64,000 nt of DNA from CAVRXT01 sp049644285 (GCA_049644285.1 JBARRP010000064.1:1-64000); one strand, 5' to 3'. Counted from the stretch's first letter, positions 42,208 through 51,640 are shown. Translations and numbers: made by a program. The notes: generated by a model not told the origin, from the letters alone.

Positions 42208-42675
42208 TCAGTACGGAATCTTATCCTTCTTTTCTTCCCAGGCGCGGAAGGCTTCGAGCGCCTCTTCGCGCATCAGAGGAATCATGGGGATGCGCCGCTT
42301 CTCGAGCGGAAGGCGCATCTCGTCGTAGATGAACGCGTCATCGAAACCAATCTTCGCAGCGTCCGCCGCGGTGTTCGCGAAGTAAACGCGCGCGGGCCGT
42401 GCCCAGTAGATGGCGCCAAGGCACATGGGGCATGGTTCGCAGGTGGTGTAAATCTCACAACCGGTCAGCTCGAAATGGCCCAACTGCTTGCAAGCGTCGC
42501 GGATGGCAACGATTTCGGCATGGGCAGTCGGGTCGTTGATGCAGGTGACCCGATTCGTGCCCTCGGCGATGATTTTTCCGTCCTTGACGATGACGGTGGC
42601 GAAGGGCCCGCCTGTTCCGGATCGAACATTGTTGAGTGATAGCTCGATGGCTCTGGCCATGAACGGATTCGACAT
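42208..42675 (-). CDS. guaD: Guanine deaminase (cytidine-deaminase fold)
   Basis: 155 residues. Zinc motif His52-Ala-Glu54 in 'TAHAEIVAI' and Cys82/Cys85 in 'CEPCPMCLGAIYWA'. The 155-aa size and C-terminal 'FDDAFIYDEMRLPLEKRRIPMI' fit bacterial GuaD rather than tRNA adenosine deaminase. It would turn guanine into xanthine and is the first gene of the purine operon, before the xanthine dehydrogenase subunits. A TAGAAT box on the minus strand at 42760-42765, about 85 nt upstream, is a weak promoter candidate. Confidence 0.88.
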   Translation of the reverse strand: MSNPFMARAIELSLNNVRSGTGGPFATVIVKDGKIIAEGTNRVTCINDPTAHAEIVAIRDACKQLGHFELTGCEIYTTCEPCPMCLGAIYWARPARVYFANTAADAAKIGFDDAFIYDEMRLPLEKRRIPMIPLMREEALEAFRAWEEKKDKIPY

Positions 42676-42851
42676 GATGGTTGCGCGCCGGGACGTCTCA
42701 ATCAGCGGGACGCTCGCCGAGGAAGCTGGAGTTTCCGGGCCCTTTTTGGCTCCGGTTGATTCTACCCCAGCATCGCGGAAAGGCGAGAGATCGAGCGGGG
42801 GCTTTAAGCGCCTCAGCGGGCGGAAGCCGCACTGATATTGCGTCGCTTACG

Positions 42852-42935
42852 GCACGATCAAGGAAAAAGCCGATCCCTCGCTCCGATCGAGTCCACCGGA
42901 CCCCAGAAATCGGACGTGACAGAGAAAGTACTTTA
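42852..42935 (-). repeat. Copy 2 of the dispersed intergenic repeat
   Basis: Read on the minus strand: AGTACTTTCTCTGTCACG, CCGATTTCTGGGGTCCGGTG, ACTCGATCGGAGCGAGGGATC, then GGCTTTTTCC. It matches 3769-3860 except for an internal 20-bp segment that is missing here. It lies just upstream of the phosphatase pseudogene. Confidence 0.75.
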
Positions 42936-42965
42936 GCCGCGAGAGCGCATGCCATGAGTGAGTGG

Positions 42966-43648
42966 CAAGAGCAGGAGAACTGTTCCGGGAAGGTGCAGAG
43001 TGGCACGCCGCGTGCCAAGTTGAACCGACGAGGTGGGAGGAGACTTCCTCGACTATTTTGAGCTGCCGAAGGGATGTCTGGGGTTGTATGTGGGGGATGT
43101 TGTCGGAAAGGGGTTAGCGGCCGCGATGTACGCTGCCTTGGCGCAGGGCACGTTGCGGGGCATCCATAAGAATGACCAAAGGCCCGTCGACGTGCTCGAG
43201 CTGTTCAACCGCCGATTGCGAGTCCGCGCCGTGCCCCGCCGTTACTGCGCCGCTCAATATGCGGTGTTTGATCCGGCCACGCTCGAGCTGCGATTTTCGA
43301 ATGCGGGTCTTCCCCTCCCGCTTCATTATTCGCTGAGTGATTGTTCTGCAGTCGGGAGCAGGCGGGTTGCCATCTGGGCTCTTCGATGGCGTGCGCTACG
43401 ACGAGCACTGCGCACAACTCGCACCGGGTGATGTCGTGCTCTTCGCCACCGATGGCCTTCATGAGATGAACAACGCCGAGGGCGAGTTCTACGGCGCCTC
43501 TCGAGTGATGCAGTTGCGCCGAGGTCGCGGCCCGGTATCTGCGGAAGAAGTGCTGGATGGGCTGTTCGCGGACATGAGTGAGTTTGCCGCTGGCCGGCCG
43601 CATCTGGATGACGTGACTGCCGTCGCGCTCCTCGTGCCGCCCCGCTGA
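42966..43648 (+). pseudogene. Frameshifted remnant of a SpoIIE/RsbU-type PP2C phosphatase
   Basis: Three frames together spell the second half of an RsbU-like phosphatase. 'EWHAACQVEPTR' (about 42998-43033) is followed one frame away by 'VGGDFLDYF..LGLYVGDVVGKGLAAAMYAALAQG', then 'FSNAGLPLPLHYS' near 43330. A second shift leads to 'LQSGAGGLPSGLFDGVRYDE', 'LAPGDVVLFATDGLHEMNN' and 'HLDDVTAVALLVPP'. Metal-binding Asp residues of both ends are intact. The sensory N-terminus (GAF, PAS or similar) is missing. Two frameshifts plus truncation indicate decay, unless assembly errors are involved. It ends just before the 3' end of the BNR protein gene. Confidence 0.8.
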
Positions 43649-43658
43649 CGTTCGCGCG

Positions 43659-46600
43659 CTATCGAGCCGCCGCCTCGCCTGCCGCCTCCGCTGCGAGAAT
43701 AATCGGCGGGATATTTGCTTTGCGCATGAGGTCGTTCAGCGCCGCGACGTCCTTCTCCTGAATCTCGTTCCACTTTGTGATCTGCTCGTTCACTTGGCCT
43801 TCGAGAATCTTGGCCAACTCATAGTCCTGTTGCGTCGGAGCCGCATCGGCGCTGTCCACCGCGTTCTGGAGGTAGCCCAGCTTGCTATTGAGCTTGGTGG
43901 GATAGTTGAGCATGTCTTCGGAGGCGCTAGCCTTGGGCTCGATGAGCTCTTCTTCTATGGCAGTGACGCTTTTTTCCAAGTCTGCCGTGGCGCCGAGAAC
44001 GCTTTTCGCCGCCGGATTCCTGGCCAAGCGCTTCCGGAGCGCCCCGAGTTGCGCGCGGAGATCACGAATCCCGAGAACCGCGGCGTGATCCTGGTCGAGC
44101 AGATCACGCAGCTCGTTCACCAACTCAAACTGCTTCGCGAGGTCCGCCTCGGAGGCCTTCACGCGGAGGTCAGACTTGATCTCGAGCGGCTGGGAGTACG
44201 ATTTCCCGGCCGCAGTCAGCTTGACTTGATACTCGCCCGGAAGCGCCAAGGGCGCCAGGGGCTCGCCTTCGTCGTAGATGCCGCCAGGAATTTCCCGCGG
44301 CTTCTCGTAGCGCAAGTCCCAGGCAAAACGGTTCAGGGCCGCATCGGCGGGAATTAATTCAGCGCCGGGTTGCACCTCATCCTCTTCCGACGTTGATTCC
44401 TCGGCAGGCTCTTTCTTTGAGCGATTTGAGAACTTGCGGATGGTCCTCCCGGACTTGTCCAGTATCTCCAGCGTGATTTCTTCCTTCTCCTTGGGCGCCG
44501 ATTTCAAGCTGTAATAAATGATCGCGCCGCCCGGTGGATTTTGACCAACCAAGGGCAGCAAGCGGTCAGGAACCTGCCCGCCAACGCGAAAGCGAATCGC
44601 GGGACGCGGTTTGTAGAGGAAAGTAGCCGATTGAGCTGCGGCGTTCGGGTCGAGCTGGCGCAGAGGCGAAATGTCGTCGAGAATCCAGAAAGCCCGGCCA
44701 TGAGTGGCGACGATCAAGTCGCCATTCTTCACCGCGAGATCGTGCACCGGCGTCACCGGCAGGTTCAGTTGCAGCGGCTTCCAGCGAGCGCCGTCATCGA
44801 ACGAAACATACACTCCTGTTTCAGTGCCTGCAAAGAGCAACCCTTTGCGCTCGGGATCTTCCCGCACCGCGTGCACGTAGGAACCATCCCGAATGCCATC
44901 GGCGATCTTGGTCCACGTCTTTCCAAAATCGTGCGTTTTAAAAATATAGGGACCGAAATCATCGAGCTTGTGACAATCCACCGCAGCGTAGGCGGTTCCA
45001 GCGTCGACCGAGGAAGCCTCGATCAGACTCACCATGCCCCATTCCGGCATCCCCTTTGGGGTCACATTCGTCCAGTTCTGTCCGCCATCGCGCGTGAGTT
45101 GAATCAGTCCATCATCGGTGCCTGCCCAAATCAGATCCTTCTGCACCGGCGATTCGGCGACAGTGAAGATTAAGTCGTAGAACTCGACGCTGGCGTTGTC
45201 TTTCGTGATCGGACCACCGGAGGATTGCTGCTTGCTTTTGTCATTGCGGGTCAGATCGGGGCTGATCTCGGTCCAGCTCATTCCAGCGTTTGTGGATTTG
45301 AAGAGCACCTGGCTCGCGAAATAGAGCACCTTCGGATCGTGGGCTGATATCACGATCGGCGTCGTCCAGGTATGGCGGTATTTCAATCCCGCCGCACCAT
45401 AGCCATCCGGGTCGTCCGGCCACGGCGAAATCATTTGCGACTGTCCGGTGCGCTTGTCGAAGCGGGTAAGGTACCCGAAGTAGGATCCGGCGTAGACGAT
45501 ATCCGGATCGGTAGGGTCGGGAACGATGTAGCCGCTTTCGCCGCCGCCGACTGCGAACCATTCGGGGCGGTCAATCCCCGCACGGAGGGAAGCGCTGGCA
45601 ATGGCAATCGTGGAACTATCCTGCTGAGCGCCGTAAAGATCATAGGGGAAACGGTTATCGACGGCCACGTGGTAGAACTGCGCCGTCGGCTGATTCATCT
45701 CCGAAGACCACGTCTTGCCGCCGTCGGTCGTGATGGTCGCGCCGCCGTCGTTCGCGTTGATCATGCGGTCGGGATTCGTGGGATCAATCCACAGGAAATG
45801 GTGATCACCATGCGAGCCGGGGATGCGGGTGAATTTCTGCCCCCCGTCGGTCGAGCGATACAGGCTCGTGTTCAGGACGTACACGCTATCGGCGCTTTTC
45901 GGATCAGCGAAGACATGGGTGAAATACCAGGCGCGCTGACGGAACCGATGGTCATCATTCACGAGCTGCCAGGACTCCCCGCCATCGTCAGAGCGATAGA
46001 GTCCTCCCTTCTCCGCTTCGATTAGCGCATAGATGCGATTCGAGCTCGCGCCGGAAACGGATACGCCGATGCGACCGAGGACACCGCTGGGCAGGCCGTG
46101 CCCTTCGAGGCGCTTCCACGTCGTTCCGCCATCAATGGCCTTGTAAAGCCCGCTGCCGGGACCGCCGCTCGTCAAGCTCCATGGCGTGCGATTGGCTTCC
46201 CAAAGCGCGGCGAACAAAATATGCGAGTTCTGCGGGTCGAAGACGATGTCAATTGCGCCCGTCTTCTCATCTTTGTACAGGACTTTTGCCCAAGTCTTTC
46301 CGCCATCGATCGAACGAAACACTCCCCGCTCGGTGTTGGTTCCGTAGGCGTGGCCGAGCGCGGCCACCAAAACAATGTCGGGATTGTGCGGATCCACGAT
46401 AAGAGCGCCGATATGACGCGTATCCTTCAGCCCGACGTTGCTCCAAGTCTTCCCGCCATCCACCGACTTGTACACACCGTCGCCGTAAGAAATATTGCCG
46501 CGGATACAAGCCTCGCCCGTGCCGGCGTAAATGACGTTCGGGTCTGATTCCGCAACGCCGATGCTTCCGATGGACGATACGCTTTCCTTTTCGAAGATGG

Positions 46601-46856
46601 GCGTCCAGGTCAGGCCAGCATTGACCGTCTTCCACACGCCGCCCGAGACGGCGCCAAAGTAGTACACATTCGGATTACCAGGAATGCCGACGGCGGTGAT
46701 GGAGCGGCCCCCGCGGAAGGGGCCGATCAAGCGCCATTCCAGGCCCCGCATCCGATTCGGATCCAACTCCTGCGCGCGAAGAGCGACGGGCAACAACCGG
46801 ACGGTGACAAGCGCAACACAACTCAAGAGTGCGCCAGCGAGACGGTTCTGCATCAT
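43659..46856 (-). CDS. Exported BNR / sortilin VPS10-like beta-propeller protein
   Basis: 1065 residues from ATG 46856 (GGAGG 10 nt upstream; ATG 46853 is equally possible), with a signal peptide ending near 'LRAQELDP'. Two large beta-propellers are indicated by at least ten Asp-box repeats: 'DGGKTWSNV', 'DGGKTWAKV', 'DGGTTWKRL', 'DGGESWQLV', 'DGGKTWSSE', 'NAGMSWTEI', 'DGGQNWTNV' and 'FGKTWTKI'. The last 350 residues contain a short beta domain and a long helical tail. Proteins of this type are common and abundant in Acidobacteriota, but their substrate is unknown; sialidase-like activity is not supported by any catalytic motif seen. Confidence 0.85.
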   Translation of the reverse strand: MMQNRLAGALLSCVALVTVRLLPVALRAQELDPNRMRGLEWRLIGPFRGGRSITAVGIPGNPNVYYFGAVSGGVWKTVNAGLTWTPIFEKESVSSIGSIGVAESDPNVIYAGTGEACIRGNISYGDGVYKSVDGGKTWSNVGLKDTRHIGALIVDPHNPDIVLVAALGHAYGTNTERGVFRSIDGGKTWAKVLYKDEKTGAIDIVFDPQNSHILFAALWEANRTPWSLTSGGPGSGLYKAIDGGTTWKRLEGHGLPSGVLGRIGVSVSGASSNRIYALIEAEKGGLYRSDDGGESWQLVNDDHRFRQRAWYFTHVFADPKSADSVYVLNTSLYRSTDGGQKFTRIPGSHGDHHFLWIDPTNPDRMINANDGGATITTDGGKTWSSEMNQPTAQFYHVAVDNRFPYDLYGAQQDSSTIAIASASLRAGIDRPEWFAVGGGESGYIVPDPTDPDIVYAGSYFGYLTRFDKRTGQSQMISPWPDDPDGYGAAGLKYRHTWTTPIVISAHDPKVLYFASQVLFKSTNAGMSWTEISPDLTRNDKSKQQSSGGPITKDNASVEFYDLIFTVAESPVQKDLIWAGTDDGLIQLTRDGGQNWTNVTPKGMPEWGMVSLIEASSVDAGTAYAAVDCHKLDDFGPYIFKTHDFGKTWTKIADGIRDGSYVHAVREDPERKGLLFAGTETGVYVSFDDGARWKPLQLNLPVTPVHDLAVKNGDLIVATHGRAFWILDDISPLRQLDPNAAAQSATFLYKPRPAIRFRVGGQVPDRLLPLVGQNPPGGAIIYYSLKSAPKEKEEITLEILDKSGRTIRKFSNRSKKEPAEESTSEEDEVQPGAELIPADAALNRFAWDLRYEKPREIPGGIYDEGEPLAPLALPGEYQVKLTAAGKSYSQPLEIKSDLRVKASEADLAKQFELVNELRDLLDQDHAAVLGIRDLRAQLGALRKRLARNPAAKSVLGATADLEKSVTAIEEELIEPKASASEDMLNYPTKLNSKLGYLQNAVDSADAAPTQQDYELAKILEGQVNEQITKWNEIQEKDVAALNDLMRKANIPPIILAAEAAGEAAAR

Positions 46857-46908
46857 GCCATTGCAACCTCCGAGCAAAATGCAACCGCGCATCGTACTTT
46901 CTGGCGTT

Positions 46909-48102
46909 TCAAAAATAAAGGGATTCTTCGGGGCGAGCGAAGCACGGGCTATTCGGGAGCAGCCGTCGCAAACCGCCGGAAACTCCGATGAGATGCGAAA
47001 ACAATGCGGGGAAAGATTTAAGAAAGGCGAGGGAGTGCGCCGCCAAACGTGGATGCTGCGCGAGCCACAACACGAACTGAGTAAGTCGCCGGTAATCTCT
47101 CAGCAGCGCTCTGCGGTGTCTTTCAAACGTCCACAGCCACGCGTCTGCGTCGGCGAAGCTGCGAGCGGTGTATTTCGCAAGCAATTCAGCCGAGAGGAGT
47201 GCCTGCGTCATTCCACCCCCGGTGATGGGATCCATGAAGCCAGCAGCGTCGCCAAGCAAGATCACACCAGGCGCCACGCCGCAGCGCGCGTGCCCAGCCA
47301 AGGGGCAAGCGCCGAGCAGGGGAGTCAACTGCTCGGCACCCTCCAAGCGGGCAACCATCTCTGGCTGAGACTGCAACCACCGCGGGAAAACGCGCCCCAA
47401 CGGCTCATCAACGGTCTTCGCATCGGCTAAGCCCGCGACCAATACCTCCCCATCCGGCAGCGGAGTCACGAACAGATCGTAGCCGCGTCCAAAATAGACA
47501 TCGACCCAGGGCGGCTGCCTCTTCCCAGGCGCCAGACGAAAGTGGGTACGAATCCCAACGCGCTTCCGGCGCGATGGAACGCTCAGTCCGAGGAAATTGC
47601 GGATGCGGGAGTGGGCCCCATCGGCTGCGATGACAAGCGGCGCACGGAACGGCTCGCCTTCCACCATCAGGCCGGTCACGCGCCCACCCTTAAGAAGCGG
47701 CGCATCCACCCGAGCGCCGACGTGGGCTGTAACTCCCGGCAAGCTTGCTGCCGCCCGGAAAAGAATGCTATCGAGAACGCGTCGGCGTTGGCCGCGGCCC
47801 ACTGCCGGTAGTCCGCCGATTTTCGGAAATCTTCCTTCGGCAATTTGATCGCTGAAATGGTAGCGCACGCCGAGGAACGGTTCGCCACCGACGGCTTCCG
47901 CCACTCCAAGGCGCTCGAGAACGCTCACTCCCGCCGGCATCAGCCCTTCACCGCAGGGTTTCTCTCTCGGAAACCGGCCCGACTCGAAAATTTCGACACG
48001 AAGCCCCTGGCGCGCCAGCAAAATTGCCAGCGCCGAGCCAGCGATTCCACCCCCTGCGATGAGAACGTCAGGCACTCTTACATTGGACAACGAGGGCACC
48101 AT
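46909..48102 (-). CDS. FAD-dependent oxidoreductase (geranylgeranyl-reductase / PHBH-like)
   Basis: 397 residues. The Rossmann FAD site is 'VLIAGGGIAGSALAILLARQG' (13-33), and the second FAD motif is 'GVILLGDAAGFMDPITGGGMTQAL' (about 281-304). 'FPREKPCGEGLMPAG' is typical of the geranylgeranyl reductase-like group. The operon with a type III PKS and an ICMT-like methyltransferase suggests it hydroxylates or reduces a lipidic polyketide, for example converting an alkylresorcinol to a quinone. This is inferred from context. Confidence 0.88.
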   Translation of the reverse strand: MVPSLSNVRVPDVLIAGGGIAGSALAILLARQGLRVEIFESGRFPREKPCGEGLMPAGVSVLERLGVAEAVGGEPFLGVRYHFSDQIAEGRFPKIGGLPAVGRGQRRRVLDSILFRAAASLPGVTAHVGARVDAPLLKGGRVTGLMVEGEPFRAPLVIAADGAHSRIRNFLGLSVPSRRKRVGIRTHFRLAPGKRQPPWVDVYFGRGYDLFVTPLPDGEVLVAGLADAKTVDEPLGRVFPRWLQSQPEMVARLEGAEQLTPLLGACPLAGHARCGVAPGVILLGDAAGFMDPITGGGMTQALLSAELLAKYTARSFADADAWLWTFERHRRALLRDYRRLTQFVLWLAQHPRLAAHSLAFLKSFPALFSHLIGVSGGLRRLLPNSPCFARPEESLYF

Positions 48103-48135
48103 GAAAGTTGCAAACTTGCAGTCTTCTTGACGAAG

Positions 48136-48702
48136 TCAGAAGAGTTTGGGCAGAAAGCGCGGCTTGAAGCTCATTAGCGACCGGTAGGTGGGGCTCGATT
48201 CGAGGACTGCTTCCTCAACTTCCAGCCGGCGATGGAGAACCCAAAGATTAGCGATGGTTCCGCAAACGGCTGTAATCCAAGCGCTGTAAATCAATGGCAG
48301 GGACAACAGCTCGAGAAACACTGCGACATAGTTTGGGTGACGCACCCAGCGGTAAGGACCGCTGGTCACAACGCCGAGACGCGCGGAGTCCATCACTTGA
48401 ACATTCCAATGTTCGGATAAAGTGTGGATTACCCACCAACGCAGCGCGTTCGCGAACAGGAACACGGCCCCCATTGCCAGTGCCACACCTGGAATGAAAG
48501 GCCGGTGCAACAGCCATACTTCCGCAGCCGATGAAACCAGCACCCCGGCATGCAACGTGACCATCCAGCGAAAGTGCGGCTCGTTTACCCGTGTCACACC
48601 CTGGCCCGCAAGCCTCCGCTGATTGCGGGCTGAGATCCTGATTTCAAGCAACCGCCCGAGTCCCACAACCGCCAGGAGAATGAAATAAGCGCCGCGGCTC
48701 AT
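48136..48702 (-). CDS. ICMT-type membrane methyltransferase
   Basis: 188 residues; ATG 48702 overlaps the PKS stop (ATGA), and ATG 48708 is an alternative. About five membrane helices. The C-terminal signature 'GPYRWVRHPNYVAVFLELLSLPLIY' and 'RRLEVEEAVL' matches isoprenylcysteine carboxyl methyltransferase and its bacterial relatives, which bind AdoMet at 'RHPNY' and the trailing Glu. In type III PKS operons such proteins methylate the phenolic product. The substrate here is inferred. Confidence 0.88.
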   Translation of the reverse strand: MSRGAYFILLAVVGLGRLLEIRISARNQRRLAGQGVTRVNEPHFRWMVTLHAGVLVSSAAEVWLLHRPFIPGVALAMGAVFLFANALRWWVIHTLSEHWNVQVMDSARLGVVTSGPYRWVRHPNYVAVFLELLSLPLIYSAWITAVCGTIANLWVLHRRLEVEEAVLESSPTYRSLMSFKPRFLPKLF

Positions 48703-49784
48703 CCCCATCTCAACAAAATTTGCTCGGCACTGAATCCGGGCCCGAAGGCAGCGAGCAGTCCGTAGCTGCCGGCTCCGACGTCCTGTTTCTCCAGCCACTC
48801 ATGGAGCACGAAGAGAACGGAGGCGCTCGAAAGATTACCGTATTGGCGCAGAACATCCCAGGACGGCTGCGTCTGGCAGCGGCAGAGGCCAAGTTCCTCT
48901 TCGATGAAACTAAGAAGCTTCTGTCCGCCGGGATGCAGGACAAACGCGGGAATGTCCGCGCGTGTCAGATGGCTCCGCCGGAGATAACCGTCCACCAACT
49001 CCTTGATCTGATTCCGAATGAGCTCCGGCACATCCTTGGAAAGCACGATGTGAAATCCACAGTCGCGCAAGTCGAACCCCATTGCATCGAGCGAATTCGG
49101 AAATAAATAGGTTGCTGTATCCAGAATTTCCGGCCCGGAAGCCGGCCGACCGGTCACAACGGTTGCTGCCGCGCCGTCTCCGAACAGCACGCTTGAGATC
49201 AGGTTTGCCTGCGATATATCTCGCCGCTGGAACGTCAGGCTGGGCAACTCGACGGCAACCACAAGCACGCTATGATCGGGAAATGCTCGAATGTGCTCCC
49301 AGGCTCGCGCAACCGCTGCCGCGCCGCCCGCGCACCCAAGCTCAGTGATGGGAAGCCGCCGCACGTCGGAACGAAAACCCATTTCGTTGATAAGGTGTGC
49401 GTCGAGCGAGGGGATCATCACGCCCGTGCATGACACGGTGATGAATAGATCGATGTCTTGGGGTTTCATCCCCGCGCGACGCAAGCATTCGCAAGCGACC
49501 TGACCTCCGAGACGCACGGCGTGTTCTTGATATTCACGGCTTGTTTGCGTCAGCGATCGCGGCTCGATCGTGTAATCGAGAGGGAAAATGGTATAGCGCT
49601 GCTCGATCTGCGAATTATCCACGACGGCCATCATTCCTTCGAGGCGGCTGTTCTCGAGCGAGAAAACACGGTTCAGGTATGTCTTTACCTGTTCCCTCCC
49701 GAGAATATAAGGGGGCACCGCCGTCGAAGTCGCCGCGATTCGGATTGCTGTACCGTTGTGTTTCGATGGCTCAACTAGAGTCAT
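48699..49784 (-). CDS. Type III polyketide synthase (chalcone/stilbene synthase family)
   Basis: 361 residues from ATG 49784. Catalytic triad Cys151 ('ELGCAGGAAA'), His284 ('FVLHPGGQKLL') and Asn317 ('YGNLSSASVLF'), plus the closing 'AFGPGFSAEQILL'. The enzyme extends an acyl starter with malonyl-CoA without an ACP, and bacterial homologues make alkylresorcinols or alkylpyrones. It leads the operon PKS-methyltransferase-FAD oxidoreductase. The starter may be a long-chain acyl group; the divergent ACP and ketosynthase could supply or modify it. Confidence 0.93.
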   Translation of the reverse strand: MTLVEPSKHNGTAIRIAATSTAVPPYILGREQVKTYLNRVFSLENSRLEGMMAVVDNSQIEQRYTIFPLDYTIEPRSLTQTSREYQEHAVRLGGQVACECLRRAGMKPQDIDLFITVSCTGVMIPSLDAHLINEMGFRSDVRRLPITELGCAGGAAAVARAWEHIRAFPDHSVLVVAVELPSLTFQRRDISQANLISSVLFGDGAAATVVTGRPASGPEILDTATYLFPNSLDAMGFDLRDCGFHIVLSKDVPELIRNQIKELVDGYLRRSHLTRADIPAFVLHPGGQKLLSFIEEELGLCRCQTQPSWDVLRQYGNLSSASVLFVLHEWLEKQDVGAGSYGLLAAFGPGFSAEQILLRWG

Positions 49785-50134
49785 TGAGGGTTGCGGCTCT
49801 GCCCCTTTTGCTCGCCGTGGGGTTCGGGCTTATGTCCGTGCTCTTGGCTACGATTGGGCGCAAGCAGACCTTTCGGGTCGCAGCCACAAGGGCACCGGGC
49901 CGCAGCATTGTCTCTCCAATTCCCGCGTGTGTCGACCGTTTCCTCCAGCCCAGGTGGATGGTCACTCCCGGATGTGAAGCCGTCTTCCGAGGCTGCTTTT
50001 CCGGTACGAAAATTTGCATTTTCCGGCGCATTGGGCTAGGGTTTCCACGGTGAAAGCCGGCGCTCCACCGACGAGAAAGCCGGTGATGGAAGGTTTGCGA
50101 GTGGTTGGGCGTTTCTATGGAGGGAGTCTTTTTG
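49785..50134. other. Intergenic region between the divergent PKS and ACP operons
   Basis: 350 bp with no convincing gene. A plus-strand open stretch from ATG 49766 has one hydrophobic helix (LRVAALPLLLAVGFGLMSVL) but lies partly in the PKS gene and ends in unlikely sequence, so I leave it out. The region must hold both promoters. I see no clear repeat or operator. Confidence 0.5.
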
Positions 50135-50416
50135 ATGTCGGACCCGGTAACCGAAAAAATTGTTTCGACCCTGGCGTCGGTAAAGCGTATCCCTGCGGAT
50201 AGAATCTCTCTCGATTCCTCCCTACAGGACCTTGGCGTCGATTCCCTCGACACTTTTACGCTTCTTTTCGAACTCGAAAATGAATTCCAGATCTCCATCC
50301 CGGATGAAGAAGCGAAAGCAATCCGCTCTGTACAAGACATTGTCGAGGGCGTGAAAAAGCTCCTCTCCGCCACCGCTGCGACTGCGCCGCTCAACTCACC
50401 CAGCTCCGCGGATTAA
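50135..50416 (+). CDS. Acyl carrier protein
   Basis: 93 residues from ATG 50135, with GGAGGG 10 nt upstream. The phosphopantetheine site is Ser37 in 'DLGVDSLDTFTLLFELE', with the usual four-helix pattern and acidic helix II. It ends 3 bp before the ketosynthase gene and shares its transcript. It is one of several possible ACPs in the genome; linkage to a dedicated ketosynthase suggests a specialised lipid or polyketide role. Confidence 0.9.
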   Translation: MSDPVTEKIVSTLASVKRIPADRISLDSSLQDLGVDSLDTFTLLFELENEFQISIPDEEAKAIRSVQDIVEGVKKLLSATAATAPLNSPSSAD

Positions 50417-50419
50417 GCA

Positions 50420-51640
50420 ATGCCCGCAAGGCGAGTGGCAGTCACCGGCCTGGGCATCATCTGCGCGCTGGGCCACGATGCCGCCGAGGCGTGGAACACC
50501 CTTCGCGAGGGGCGCTCGGCGATCGGGCTCATTCAATCCGTGGACTCAAGCAAGCTGCGATTTCAGAATGGCGCCGAGGTGCGCGACTACAGCGCGGCTG
50601 AGCTCTTCCCGAACGGGCGCGAAGATCACCTCGACCGCTTCGCTCAGTTCGCCGTCATTGCCGCGCGCGAGGCTATTCGAGATGCCGGCATCGCACTTAC
50701 TCCGGAGCTGCGGGAGAACACTGCCATCGTGTGCGGCTCCTGCGTCGGCGGACAGTCTTCTCAGGACTCAGGATTCGTTGATCTCTATCAGCGGGATCGA
50801 GGCCGCGTTCATCCATTAACGATTCCGCGAACGATGGCCAATGCCGGCGCGAGCCACATCTCCATGGAGTTCGGCCTCACTGGCCCCGCCTACACCGTGT
50901 CCACGGCGTGTTCCTCCTCGAATCATGCCATCGGACAGGCTTTTCAAATGGTGCGCAGCGGCGCCGCCGAGTTGGCGGTGGCCGGCGGAAGCGAAGCGCC
51001 TTTTAGCATGGGGTTGCTCAAGGCCTGGGAGGCGATGCGCGTGATTTCGCCGGATACTTGCCGGCCATTCTCAAAGGATCGACACGGAATGATCCTGGGC
51101 GAGGGGGGAGCAATCCTGGTGCTCGAACGGCTCGAGGCGGCGGAGGCGCGCGGAGCCAAGATTTACGGCGAAATCGTTGGATTCGGAATGTCCTCCGACG
51201 CGCAGCACTTGACGCAGCCTAGCGTGCAAGGCCCAGTGCGGGCGATGCGCGCGGCCCTGTGCGACGCCGGACTCGCCCCTGAACGGATTGGTTACATCAA
51301 TGCCCACGGCACCGGCACACCGGCGAATGACCCCACCGAGACGCGCGCTATCCGCGAAGTCTTTGGGGCACACGCGAATCGCCTGGCCGTGAGTTCCACG
51401 AAATCGATGCACGGCCACGCTCTCGGCGCGGCCGGAGCGGTCGAAGCATTCGCCACTTTGTTCGCGCTTCGCGAGGGGATCTTGCCGCCCACGGCAAATT
51501 TCACAGAAGCCGATCCGGAATGCGATCTGGACTACATTCCGAATCGCCCGCGCCCCGCGCGCGTCGAATGTGCCCTGTCGAACTCGTTCGCCTTTGGCGG
51601 CCTGAACGCCGTCCTCGCCTTCCGCGCATTCGCCCGCTGA
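50420..51640 (+). CDS. Beta-ketoacyl-ACP synthase II-type (FabF-like)
   Basis: 406 residues. Thiolase-fold condensing enzyme: active Cys164 in 'TVSTACSSSNHAIGQA', His296 in 'NAHGTGTPANDPTE', Lys328 and His333 in 'STKSMHGHALGAAGA'. It condenses acyl and malonyl-ACP. Differences from housekeeping FabF (a 'VCGSCVGGQSSQDSGF' loop) and the dedicated ACP beside it suggest secondary metabolism, possibly the fatty starter for the type III PKS. Evidence for that is position only. Confidence 0.9.
   Translation: MPARRVAVTGLGIICALGHDAAEAWNTLREGRSAIGLIQSVDSSKLRFQNGAEVRDYSAAELFPNGREDHLDRFAQFAVIAAREAIRDAGIALTPELRENTAIVCGSCVGGQSSQDSGFVDLYQRDRGRVHPLTIPRTMANAGASHISMEFGLTGPAYTVSTACSSSNHAIGQAFQMVRSGAAELAVAGGSEAPFSMGLLKAWEAMRVISPDTCRPFSKDRHGMILGEGGAILVLERLEAAEARGAKIYGEIVGFGMSSDAQHLTQPSVQGPVRAMRAALCDAGLAPERIGYINAHGTGTPANDPTETRAIREVFGAHANRLAVSSTKSMHGHALGAAGAVEAFATLFALREGILPPTANFTEADPECDLDYIPNRPRPARVECALSNSFAFGGLNAVLAFRAFAR

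Noticed and set aside
49766..50053. Plus-strand frame MAQLESLRVAALPLLLAVGFG with a hydrophobic helix
   Set aside because: It overlaps the PKS gene 5' end antisense and its second half is not protein-like; no ribosome site.
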